Assembly (NCBI GenBank): GCA_001796965.1
Contig: MGOA01000045.1
Location: forward strand, 1 to 5,802
DNA length: 5,802 nucleotides
Direction: 5' to 3'
Origin: Chloroflexi bacterium RBG_16_64_43
Lineage (GTDB): Bacteria > Chloroflexota > Anaerolineae > Anaerolineales > RBG-16-64-43
The notes below the pieces were generated by a model. The model saw only the letters and a list, made by a program, of their open reading frames with translations. It was not told the DNA's origin and did not search any database. A program made the position numbers and the translations under genes. Every line of letters starts with the position of its first letter. The stretch's first letter is position 1. Shown here piece by piece: positions 1-5,652 of the stretch.

Positions 1-1721
1 GGCTTTCGCGCAAACCAATCCACCACGGCCTCGGCGATGTTCGGGCCAATCCCCTCAACCTGTTGCAGGTCGTCATCCGTCGCGGACTGCAATCGGTCCA
101 GGGTGCCGAAGTGCGCAGCCAGATCCGCCGCCACCACCTCGCCTACGCCGCGGATGCCGAGCGCGCTGATCAGCCGGGCCAGCGGCTGGCGGCGCGATGC
201 GGCGATCGCCTCGATGAGATTCTGCGCCTTCTTCTCAGCGAAGCCCTCCAAAGTGAGCAGCTTCTCAGCCCTCAAGGTGTACAGGTCACCGACGTCGCGT
301 ACCAGGCTGGCACCCACGAGCTGCTCCACGATGCGGATGCCCAGACCTTCAATGTCCATCGCCCCGCGCGAAGCGAAGTGCTCCAGATTGCGGATGAGCT
401 GCTCTGGGCAGGAGGCATTGACGCAATAGTAGGCCACCTCGCCTTCTAGGCGCTCGACCGCTTCACCGCACGAGGGGCAAACCCGCGGCGGCTTGTAGCG
501 GCGCTCATCGCCCGCGCGCGCGTCGACGATCGGCCCGATGACGTACGGGATGACATCCCCGGCGCGCTTGATCATCACCCGGTCGCCCAGGCGGATATCC
601 CGCTCGGCGATGAAATCGAAGTTGTGCAGCGTGGCCTTCGACACCGTCACGCCGCTGACCTCTACCGGCTCGAGGATCGCGTAGGGCGTGAGCACGCCAG
701 TGCGCCCCACGTTGACCCCGATGTCGTTGAGGCGCGTCGAGACCTCGCGCGCGGGAAACTTGTAGGCAATCGCCCCGCGCGGATCCTTTCCCACCACCCC
801 CAGGCGCGCCGCCAGCTCGAGATCATCCAGCTTGATAACCAGCCCGTCGGCCTCAAACGGCAGGGTGTCACGCTCGGCCGCCGCGCGGGTGTATGCCTGC
901 AGGGCCTGCTCCAAGCTTGCGCAACGCGCGGCGCGATCGGATACAGGGAAACCCAATTCGCGCAAATAGGTCAGCGTCTGCCACTGCGTGGCCGGTGCGG
1001 CTATGCCCTCGATCGCCACGATGGCATAGCACAGAAGGTCGAGCGGGCGGGCTGCCGTCAGCCGTGGATCGAGTTGGCGCAATGCGCCGGAGGCCGCGTT
1101 GCGCGGATTGACAAAAACCTTGTCGCCGGCGGCCGCCTGGCGCACGTTGAGCGCCTGGAAATCCTCGAGCGGATAGAAGGCCTCGCCGCGCACAACCAGC
1201 CGGCTCGGTGCCGTGCGTTTTGAGCGCGGGTCGACCGGGATGCGCAGCGGCAGCGAGCGCAGCGTGCGCAGATTGGCCGTCACATCCTCACCCACCTGGC
1301 CGTCGCCGCGCGTCGCGCCCAACACGAACAACCCCTGTTCGTAGTGCAGGACGACGGTCAGCCCGTCGATCTTCGGTTCCACGACAAGAGGGGCCTCGGC
1401 CACGCGCGGCTCCAGCCTGCGCAGCCGCTCCTCCCAGGCGTGAACGTCGTCGGCGCTGAACGCGTTGCCCAGGCTGAGGATCGGACCAGGATGCACCACC
1501 CGCGAGAATCGCTCCACGGGGGCGCCCCCCACGCGGCGGGTGGGCGAATCGGGCGCCACCAACCGTGGGTGCTCCGTCTCCAGCGCGCGCAGCTCGGTCA
1601 GGAGCTTGTCATACTCGCTGTCGCTGATGATCGGCGAATCGAGGACGTGATAGCGATGATTATGGAGGTTTATCTCTTCCCGCAGTTGCGCAATGCGCGC
1701 GGCGGCCCGCTTCGCGTCCAT
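1..1721 (-). CDS. ligA: NAD+-dependent DNA ligase LigA, C-terminus beyond window
   Basis: LigA joins 3'-OH and 5'-phosphate ends at nicks, using NAD+ to adenylate itself, in replication and repair. The window holds the first 573 codons. The N-terminal Ia domain is visible at residues 21-40 (Y-H-V-L-D-S-P then S-D-S-E-Y-D). The adenylation motif is EPKIDGL with nucleophile Lys117. Other nucleotidyltransferase motifs follow: TRGDG (137-141), GEAF with Glu180, DGLVIK with Lys297, and AYKFPA (319-324). An OB fold follows (about 330-400), then a four-cysteine zinc finger (Cys415, 418, 433, 438) and helix-hairpin-helix repeats (ALGIRGVGE and VEGIGPN) up to the edge. Bacterial LigA is usually about 670 residues, so roughly 100 residues, mainly the BRCT domain, lie outside. 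The ATG at 1721 fits the family's N-terminus length, but has no Shine-Dalgarno; a -10 box sits 7 nt upstream, which suggests a leaderless mRNA. No frameshift or missing catalytic residue seen. Confidence 0.97.
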   Translation of the reverse strand, partial: MDAKRAAARIAQLREEINLHNHRYHVLDSPIISDSEYDKLLTELRALETEHPRLVAPDSPTRRVGGAPVERFSRVVHPGPILSLGNAFSADDVHAWEERLRRLEPRVAEAPLVVEPKIDGLTVVLHYEQGLFVLGATRGDGQVGEDVTANLRTLRSLPLRIPVDPRSKRTAPSRLVVRGEAFYPLEDFQALNVRQAAAGDKVFVNPRNAASGALRQLDPRLTAARPLDLLCYAIVAIEGIAAPATQWQTLTYLRELGFPVSDRAARCASLEQALQAYTRAAAERDTLPFEADGLVIKLDDLELAARLGVVGKDPRGAIAYKFPAREVSTRLNDIGVNVGRTGVLTPYAILEPVEVSGVTVSKATLHNFDFIAERDIRLGDRVMIKRAGDVIPYVIGPIVDARAGDERRYKPPRVCPSCGEAVERLEGEVAYYCVNASCPEQLIRNLEHFASRGAMDIEGLGIRIVEQLVGASLVRDVGDLYTLRAEKLLTLEGFAEKKAQNLIEAIAASRRQPLARLISALGIRGVGEVVAADLAAHFGTLDRLQSATDDDLQQVEGIGPNIAEAVVDWFARK

Positions 1722-1728
1722 GGGGCGG

Positions 1729-1734
1729 ATTATA
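1729..1734 (-). promoter_or_regulatory. Putative -10 box (TATAAT) of ligA
   Basis: A perfect TATAAT reads on the minus strand, ending 7 nt before the ligA ATG. Transcription starting the usual 6-8 nt after the box would begin at or beside the A of the start codon, so the message would be leaderless or nearly so. No TTGACA-like -35 lies 16-18 bp upstream and there is no extended TG motif. The only purine run nearby (AAGGG) overlaps the edge of the box, and is too far from the ATG to serve as a ribosome binding site. Confidence 0.6.
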
Positions 1735-1851
1735 CCCTTGCGTGGTCCTCTTTCCGCGGGGCGACCAAGACAATATGAGGATTGGCGCCCTCCCGTTACG
1801 GTAAGGTCGCGTGCCCGGCAGTCGTATCGCAGCGGCTGAAGCGGCCGCGGG

Positions 1852-1857
1852 TATAAT
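1852..1857 (+). promoter_or_regulatory. Putative -10 box (TATAAT) of the ABC importer operon
   Basis: A perfect TATAAT lies 52 nt upstream of the ATG at 1910. The predicted start is near 1864, giving a leader of about 45 nt with a normal Shine-Dalgarno. The flanks make GGGTATAATCCC, itself framed by GGG/CCC, and 11 of these bases are identical to the ligA box on the other strand. No convincing -35 hexamer is visible at 16-18 bp upstream (GCAGCG at 17 bp), so an activator or a degenerate -35 is possible. Confidence 0.55.
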
Positions 1858-1895
1858 CCCAATCGAAGACATGCAGCTGCAGCTTGAGTCTGCGT

Positions 1896-1902
1896 GAGGA
1901 AA
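1896..1902 (+). promoter_or_regulatory. Shine-Dalgarno of the SBP gene
   Basis: GAGGAAA lies 7 nt before the ATG at 1910 and settles that start. It contrasts with the ligA start on the other side of the intergenic region, which has no such site. Confidence 0.7.
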
Positions 1903-1909
1903 GTGACCT

Positions 1910-2983
1910 ATGACCCGGCGCACGACCTCATTCCGCGGTGGGCTCGCGCCGGCCGTCGCACTGGGCGTCGGTCTGGCGCTTCTTACGGGCTGCCGGGGAT
2001 CCTCTGCCCTTTCCACAACGCCCTCCCCGGTTGAGGTGCGGGTCGGCTTCTTCCCCAACATCACCCACAGCCAGGCACTGATTGGCTTGGCTCGCGGAGA
2101 TTTCGCGACAGCGCTCGGCCCAGGCTATACACTGGTGCCCACCCAATTCAATGCCGGCCCGTCGGTGATCGAAGCCTTGTTCGCGGGGCAGATCGACCTG
2201 GCCTACATAGGACCCAACCCCGCGATCAACGGCTTCGTGCGCAGTCAGGGCGAAGCCCTGCGGGTGATTGCCGGTGCCACCAGTGGCGGCGCGAGCCTGG
2301 TAGCGCGTGCGGGCACCCGCCTGGCCGCTTCCGATTTCGACGGGGCCAAGATCGCCACCCCACAACTCGGTAACACCCAGGACATTGCGTTGCGTGCCTA
2401 CCTCATCGAGCACAGCTTGAAGACGGCCGAGAAGGGCGGCACCGTGCAAGTTCTGCCTGTGGAGAATCCACAGATCCTGGACCTCATGCGCCTGGGCCAA
2501 ATCGATGGCGCCTGGGTGCCCGAGCCGTGGGCCAGCCGTCTGATCGTCGAGGGCGGCGGCACCGTGCTCATCGACGAGCGTGATTTGTGGCCGGGCGGTC
2601 AGTTCTCCACGGCGGTGGTCATTGTCGCAACGCCATTCCTGGAGGAACATCCCGAAGCGGTGCGCGCGTGGCTCTCGGCCCACGTGGCTATTACGCTATG
2701 GGAGCGCGAGCATCCGTCCGAGGCCACCGCTATCGTCAACCGGGAGATCGAACGCCTGACCGGGAAGGCTCTGCCGCCGGAGGTGTTGAGCCAGGCCTGG
2801 TCGAGGCTTGAGCCGACGTATGACCCGCTGTACTCAACCATCCTTGGTTCCGCCCAGCACGCCTACGCGGTGGGCTATCTCACCGAACCGCCTCTCCTCG
2901 CGCGGTTGGTCGATCTAGAATTGCTCAACGAGGTGCTGGTGGAGCTGGGATTACCCGCGCTCGAGGCGCAAGGAACGCCGTGA
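1910..2983 (+). CDS. ABC transporter substrate-binding lipoprotein, SsuA/TauA/NrtA type
   Basis: This is the extracellular binding component of an ABC importer, expected to capture a small anion or related solute and deliver it to the permease encoded downstream. The product is 357 residues. It starts with a basic N-terminus (MTRRTT), a hydrophobic stretch (residues 12-25) and a lipobox LLTGC with lipidated Cys28, followed by a Ser/Thr/Pro-rich linker. The mature part opens with VRVGFFPNITHSQALIG (43-59), then FNAGPSVIEALFAG (80-93), AYIGPNPAING (98-108), GATSGGAS and, further on, DGAWVPEPWA. These are hallmarks of the NMT1/SsuA-like type 2 periplasmic-binding fold. Family members bind alkanesulfonates, taurine, nitrate, bicarbonate or thiamine pyrimidine, and the sequence does not decide between them. 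No riboswitch is recognised in the roughly 45-nt leader. The stop codon overlaps the next gene by 4 bp (GTGA). Confidence 0.93.
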   Translation: MTRRTTSFRGGLAPAVALGVGLALLTGCRGSSALSTTPSPVEVRVGFFPNITHSQALIGLARGDFATALGPGYTLVPTQFNAGPSVIEALFAGQIDLAYIGPNPAINGFVRSQGEALRVIAGATSGGASLVARAGTRLAASDFDGAKIATPQLGNTQDIALRAYLIEHSLKTAEKGGTVQVLPVENPQILDLMRLGQIDGAWVPEPWASRLIVEGGGTVLIDERDLWPGGQFSTAVVIVATPFLEEHPEAVRAWLSAHVAITLWEREHPSEATAIVNREIERLTGKALPPEVLSQAWSRLEPTYDPLYSTILGSAQHAYAVGYLTEPPLLARLVDLELLNEVLVELGLPALEAQGTP

Positions 2984-3774
2984 ACCCCAAGCTCGAAGTG
3001 GTCGGGATTCGCAAGGTGTTCGCCACCCGCCGCCGGACCACTGAGGCCCTGGGCGGGGTCTCCTTCAACGTTGAAGCAGGCGAGTTCGTGTGCGTGCTCG
3101 GTCCCTCCGGCTGCGGCAAATCGACCCTGCTCAACGTCATCGCCGGGCTCGAGCGCCCGACGCAGGGCGAGGTGCGCATGGACGGCGCGCCCGTGCTCGC
3201 CCCGGGGCGCGACCGGGTGGTCATCTTCCAGGAAGCCGCGCTCTTCCCCTGGCTGACCGTTCGCAGCAACGTGCAGTTTGGACTGCGCTTGCTCTCCCTT
3301 TCCGCACGCGAACGCGAACGCCGCGTGGAGGAGTACTTGGAATTGGTGGGCATGCGCGGTTTCGAGCGGGTCTACATCCACGAGATATCTGGCGGAATGA
3401 AGCAGCGCGTGGCCCTGGCGCGGGCCCTGGCCCTTAACCCGCAGGTGCTGCTCATGGACGAGCCTTTCGCAGCGCTCGATGCGCAATCGCGCGACACGCT
3501 CCACGCCGAACTGCAAAGCATCTGGGCTCAAACGGGGACCACCATCCTCTTTGTGACTCACAACGTGCGCGAGGCATTGGTGCTGGGCACGCGCGTGCTG
3601 CTCATGTCGGCGAGGCCAGGCCGAATCAAACACGAATACCCCGTGCGCATTCCCCGCCCGCGGCACATAGAGGATTACGCGTTGGTGGACGCCGCCCAAG
3701 AAGTCTTGGCCGACCTGCGCGAGGAAGTCCTGCGAGCCGAGGAGGAGGTGGGCTATGACCGGCTGGCGCGCTAG
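2980..3774 (+). CDS. ABC transporter ATP-binding protein, SsuB/TauB/NrtD type
   Basis: This cytoplasmic ATPase should power the importer. The 264-residue protein has every expected motif: Walker A GPSGCGKST (41-49), Q-loop Gln84 in FQEAALFPW, signature ISGGMKQR (136-143), Walker B LLMDE ending in Asp160-Glu161, D-loop with Asp167, and switch His194 in VTHNVREA. The Q-loop wording ALFPW and signature SGGMKQR are typical of sulfonate/nitrate/taurine importers. The C-terminal tail (about 215-264) is charged and lacks an extra regulatory domain. Translation starts at a GTG (2980) overlapping the stop of the binding-protein gene as GTGA, with AAGGA a few nucleotides upstream, indicating translational coupling. 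It overlaps the permease gene by 20 bp. Confidence 0.96.
   Translation: MNPKLEVVGIRKVFATRRRTTEALGGVSFNVEAGEFVCVLGPSGCGKSTLLNVIAGLERPTQGEVRMDGAPVLAPGRDRVVIFQEAALFPWLTVRSNVQFGLRLLSLSARERERRVEEYLELVGMRGFERVYIHEISGGMKQRVALARALALNPQVLLMDEPFAALDAQSRDTLHAELQSIWAQTGTTILFVTHNVREALVLGTRVLLMSARPGRIKHEYPVRIPRPRHIEDYALVDAAQEVLADLREEVLRAEEEVGYDRLAR
3743..3748 (+). promoter_or_regulatory. Shine-Dalgarno of the permease gene, inside the ATPase gene
   Basis: AGGAGG lies 6 nt before the ATG at 3755, within the last codons of the ATPase gene. It fixes the permease start and the 20-bp gene overlap. Confidence 0.75.
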
Positions 3775-4516
3775 GCTGCTCTTCTTTCTCGCCTTGCTCC
3801 TCGGTTGGCAGGCGCTCTATAGCCTTCACGTGTGGCCGCCGTATCTTTTCCCCTCCAGCTGGAGTGTGGCCACCTCGCTGGGACTGGGGTTTGCCGACGG
3901 CAGCTTTCCACTGGCTATCCTGGTCAGCCTGCGCCGCATCCTGATCGGCTACGCCATCTCCTTGGTCGTGGGCGTCCCCCTCGGCTTACTCATCGGGCGA
4001 GTGCGCCTGCTCCAAGAGACGCTGGGGACCGTCATTCTTGGATTGCAGGCGCTGCCGAGCATTTGCTGGCTGCCGCTGGCCATTCTGTGGTTTGGGCTGT
4101 CGGAGAAGGCCATCTTGTTTGTCGTGGTGATGGGCGCCGTGCTCTCGATATGCCTTTCGGCGGTTGACGGCGTGCGCAACACTCCGCCACTATTCTTGCG
4201 AGCGGCCCGCACCATGGGCGCCGAGGGATGGCCGCTCTACTGGCGGGTGATCCTGCCCGCCGCCTTGCCCGCCATCATCACCGGCATGAAACTGGGATGG
4301 TCGTTTGCCTGGCGCTCGCTCATGGCCGGCGAGCTCCTGTATGTCAGCCTCGGTTTGGGCCAGCTGCTCACCCTCGGCCGCGAGCTCAACGACATGGGCC
4401 GGGTCATGGCGGTCATGCTGGTCATCGTTATGCTGGGGCTCACGGTCGACCGTCTGCTGTTCGCTCCCGCCGAGCGCAGAGTGCGGGAACGCTGGGGGCT
4501 CAACCTCGGCTCGTAG
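3755..4516 (+). CDS. ABC transporter permease, SsuC/TauC/NrtB type
   Basis: This inner-membrane permease, presumably a homodimer, forms the channel of the importer. It is 253 residues, normal for the family. Hydrophobic segments run at roughly residues 7-25, 53-80, 88-113, 119-136, 165-190 and 214-235, consistent with six membrane spans. The cytoplasmic EAA coupling loop is clear at about 149-178: AARTMGAEGW, then VILPAALPAIITGMKLGWSF, the stretch that docks on the ATPase. The segment LQALPSICWLPLAILWFGL is also typical of SsuC/TauC-type permeases. The start ATG has a strong AGGAGG upstream and the gene overlaps the ATPase gene by 20 bp. It is the last gene of the operon. Confidence 0.95.
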   Translation: MTGWRARLLFFLALLLGWQALYSLHVWPPYLFPSSWSVATSLGLGFADGSFPLAILVSLRRILIGYAISLVVGVPLGLLIGRVRLLQETLGTVILGLQALPSICWLPLAILWFGLSEKAILFVVVMGAVLSICLSAVDGVRNTPPLFLRAARTMGAEGWPLYWRVILPAALPAIITGMKLGWSFAWRSLMAGELLYVSLGLGQLLTLGRELNDMGRVMAVMLVIVMLGLTVDRLLFAPAERRVRERWGLNLGS

Positions 4517-4552
4517 AGGCTGAGGTCGAGGAAGTGGCGGAAGAATTCCCAT

Positions 4553-4637
4553 CTCACCCCCTGCCCCCCTTTGCAGGGCAGGCTCTCCGCCGCGAGGCCG
4601 ACTTCGACAGGCCGCGGGATGGAGGAGAAAGGGTGAG
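4553..4637 (+). repeat. Interspersed palindromic repeat, copy A (85 bp)
   Basis: The element begins CTCACCCCCTGCCCC and ends AGGGTGAG, which makes near-inverted termini. It shares with copy B (opposite strand) the 15-base start, CTCTCCGCC at 4583-4591, and CTTCGACA at 4602-4609. The latter two are 10 nt apart in both copies. It lies in the 3' untranslated region of the importer mRNA, 36 nt after the permease stop, before the terminator. Homology of the two copies is seen directly. That it is a dispersed family in the genome is inference. Confidence 0.75.
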
Positions 4638-4678
4638 GACTGGCCGCCCTCCTTCCGTGATCTCCAAATGGAAACAAC

Positions 4679-4715
4679 AAAAGAGCCCGCCGGTATTTCC
4701 CCGGCGGGCTCTTTT
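4679..4715 (+). terminator. Rho-independent terminator, probably bidirectional
   Basis: A perfect 15-bp stem (AAAAGAGCCCGCCGG paired with 4701-4715) encloses a 7-nt loop TATTTCC. On the plus strand the stem ends in TTTT, terminating the importer operon 162 nt after the permease stop. On the minus strand the stem is followed by a longer T-rich tail, TTTTGTTGTTT, so it should also stop minus-strand transcripts from hpf. No closer canonical terminator is seen for hpf. Confidence 0.92.
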
Positions 4716-4772
4716 CGGCTATGCTGGCACACTCTTGCATTTGTTGACAGGACCGTCGCCTTGAGACTTCCA

Positions 4773-4787
4773 CCCTCGTTCCGAGGG
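4773..4787. repeat. Small perfect inverted repeat CCCTCG-TTC-CGAGGG
   Basis: A 6-bp stem with a 3-nt loop lies in the intergenic region, 57 nt past the terminator. It has no U-tract, and no gene starts close to it. Its role is unknown; it may be part of a larger decayed repeat with the inverted arms at 4801-4853. Confidence 0.5.
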
Positions 4788-4800
4788 CAGTTCCCGAAGC

Positions 4801-4853
4801 CCCTCCCCCGGCAACCCGGGGTGTCAGCGCGAATTCGTCATGCCCGGGGAGGG
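4801..4853. repeat. Imperfect inverted repeat with 27-nt centre
   Basis: CCCTCCCCCGGCA (4801-4813) pairs with TGCCCGGGGAGGG (4841-4853) at 12 of 13 positions. The left arm can alternatively fold locally as CCCCGG-CAAC-CCGGGG (4806-4821). The centre contains the palindrome CGAATTCG (4830-4837). No coding potential is seen. It may be a third repeat element or a structured RNA end. Confidence 0.5.
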
Positions 4854-4864
4854 ACGAGGTTTTT

Positions 4865-4899
4865 CAAGGAGGCGGGGGCCTGTGGCCCCCGCCTCCTTG
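4865..4899. repeat. Perfect 16-bp GC-rich hairpin, 3-nt loop
   Basis: CAAGGAGGCGGGGGCC pairs perfectly with 4884-4899 around the loop TGT. It would be very stable on either strand. It is not a standard intrinsic terminator: the plus strand continues with GGTCTCTCC and the minus strand with AAAAA, so neither side has a U-tract. It lies 123 nt past the hpf stop and could protect the 3' end of the hpf mRNA or act with Rho, but this is inference. Confidence 0.8.
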
Positions 4900-4904
4900 G
4901 GTCT

Positions 4905-4996
4905 CTCCACCCCCTCTCCGCCTGGCTCCGCATTGTCGAAGACAATTGTGAGGCGGAGAGGCCCTCAGGGCTTTCGCACAAGGGGCAGGGGGTGAG
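4905..4996 (-). repeat. Interspersed palindromic repeat, copy B (92 bp)
   Basis: On the minus strand it starts with the same CTCACCCCCTGCCCC (4996-4982) as copy A, carries CTCTCCGCC (4960-4952) and, 10 nt on, CTTCGACA (4941-4934), and ends GAGAGGGGGTGGAG. It also contains nested stems: CCTCTCCGCCT (4913-4923) with AGGCGGAGAGG (4951-4961), and inside them ATTGTC-GAA-GACAAT (4932-4946). These could form a branched hairpin in RNA or a cruciform in DNA. It lies 26 nt past the hpf stop, so it would be in the hpf 3' untranslated region. Confidence 0.75.
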
Positions 4997-5022
4997 GCGC
5001 GATATGGTTTATCCGCATGCAG

Positions 5023-5586
5023 CTAGCGGGAGCTGGTCTCGATCAACCCGTACGTGCCGTCGCGACGCCGATACAGGACATTGACCTGGTTGGTGTGCAG
5101 GTTGAGGAAGACAAAGAAGCTCTCGTGCCCGAGCAGTTCCATCTGCTCGATGGCGTCTTCCTCCGCTATGGGTACCAGCTCGAAAGCTTTGCGGCGCGCA
5201 ATCCGTGTGCCGCTGGGGATGCCTCGCTCGGCTCGTTCGGGCTCGGCCACGCGGGCAGCACTGGTGCCGTCACCGCGTCCGCGGTGGCGCTTGCCTTTGT
5301 ACCGCTCCAGGCGGCGCTGCAGCTTGTCGAGCGCCGCATCGACGGCGGCAAACATGTCGTCCGAGCGTTCCTCGGCGCGCAGCAATACATTGCGCCCGCG
5401 CACGGTGATCTGCGCCACCTGGCGGTCGGCCGCGCTGCGCGCGCTCTTCTCGTGCAGCAGCTCTACACGCGCCTCATCCAGCGCATCCAGGTAGCGTTCG
5501 AGCCGCGCCACCTTCTTGCGCACGTATTCGTCGAGGCTCGCCGTCACCTCCATGTCGTGGCCTTGGATTTCAACCTGCAGCGTCAT
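5023..5586 (-). CDS. hpf: Ribosome hibernation promoting factor, long form
   Basis: HPF binds the 30S decoding region and, in its long form, dimerises 70S ribosomes into inactive 100S particles when growth slows. The product is 187 residues with both domains. The N-terminal HPF/RaiA fold (about 1-100) starts TLQVEIQGHDMEVTASLDEY, includes ITVRGRNVLLRAEERSDDMFAAVDAALDKL and ends RYKGKR. A charged, Arg-rich linker (about 101-131) follows. The C-terminal dimerisation domain (133-187) has IEQMELLGHESFFVF, NVLYRRRDGTYGLIE. I choose the ATG at 5586, because the full Shine-Dalgarno GGAGG (5596-5592) lies 5 nt upstream. The GTG two codons earlier would put the start inside that site. comF ends 66 nt upstream with no evident promoter between, so co-transcription is likely. 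The family often sits between comF and secA, but secA is not next to it here. Confidence 0.96.
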   Translation of the reverse strand: MTLQVEIQGHDMEVTASLDEYVRKKVARLERYLDALDEARVELLHEKSARSAADRQVAQITVRGRNVLLRAEERSDDMFAAVDAALDKLQRRLERYKGKRHRGRGDGTSAARVAEPERAERGIPSGTRIARRKAFELVPIAEEDAIEQMELLGHESFFVFLNLHTNQVNVLYRRRDGTYGLIETSSR

Positions 5587-5591
5587 GCTCA

Positions 5592-5596
5592 CCTCC
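5592..5596 (-). promoter_or_regulatory. Shine-Dalgarno of hpf
   Basis: On the minus strand GGAGGTGA matches the 16S anti-Shine-Dalgarno at 8 positions, with the GGAGG core 5 nt before the ATG at 5586. It decides between that ATG and the GTG start two codons upstream. Confidence 0.75.
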
Positions 5597-5652
5597 GGTT
5601 GTGGGCGATGGCAGGCTGCGCGTTCGCTGCCGGACAGAAACGCGCAACCCGG

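Larger units (their letters stand above)
1722..1909. other. Divergent intergenic region, ligA / importer operon
   Basis: This 188-bp region holds the two facing -10 boxes described separately, about 118 bp apart. It also holds the 10-bp palindrome TGCAGCTGCA (1872-1881) just downstream of the predicted importer start point, a possible operator or chance. I see no TPP-type or other recognisable riboswitch motif and no small ORF with a convincing ribosome binding site. Confidence 0.6.

Noticed and set aside
624..1223. A 199-codon open frame on the plus strand opposite ligA
   Set aside because: It is a shadow in GC-rich DNA: the minus-strand frame encodes a full set of LigA motifs here, and the plus-strand product resembles nothing I recognise.
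1860..1909. Possible TPP riboswitch in the importer leader, given the NMT1/THI5-like binding fold
   Set aside because: The leader is only about 45 nt and lacks the conserved CUGAGA and other TPP aptamer segments.
1928..2683. A 251-codon minus-strand frame within the binding-protein gene
   Set aside because: It is antisense to a clearly coding lipoprotein gene, with no recognisable protein features.
2875..3699. A 274-codon minus-strand frame opposite the ATPase gene
   Set aside because: The plus-strand frame carries all ABC ATPase motifs; the minus-strand product is His/Ala-rich shadow sequence.
4725..4739. A sigma-54-like site (TGGCAC then TTGCAT)
   Set aside because: The GG and GC elements are 9 nt apart instead of the required 10, and no plus-strand gene follows.
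4744..4749. TTGACA, a perfect -35 hexamer on the plus strand
   Set aside because: There is no -10-like hexamer 16-18 bp downstream and no plus-strand gene follows in the gap.
4517..5022. CRISPR array
   Set aside because: The repeats are two inverted copies with divergent interiors, not regularly spaced direct repeats with unique spacers.
4668..5084. A 138-codon plus-strand open frame across the intergenic repeats
   Set aside because: It runs through the terminator and both large hairpins and into the 3' end of hpf, has no ribosome binding site, and its composition follows the repeats.
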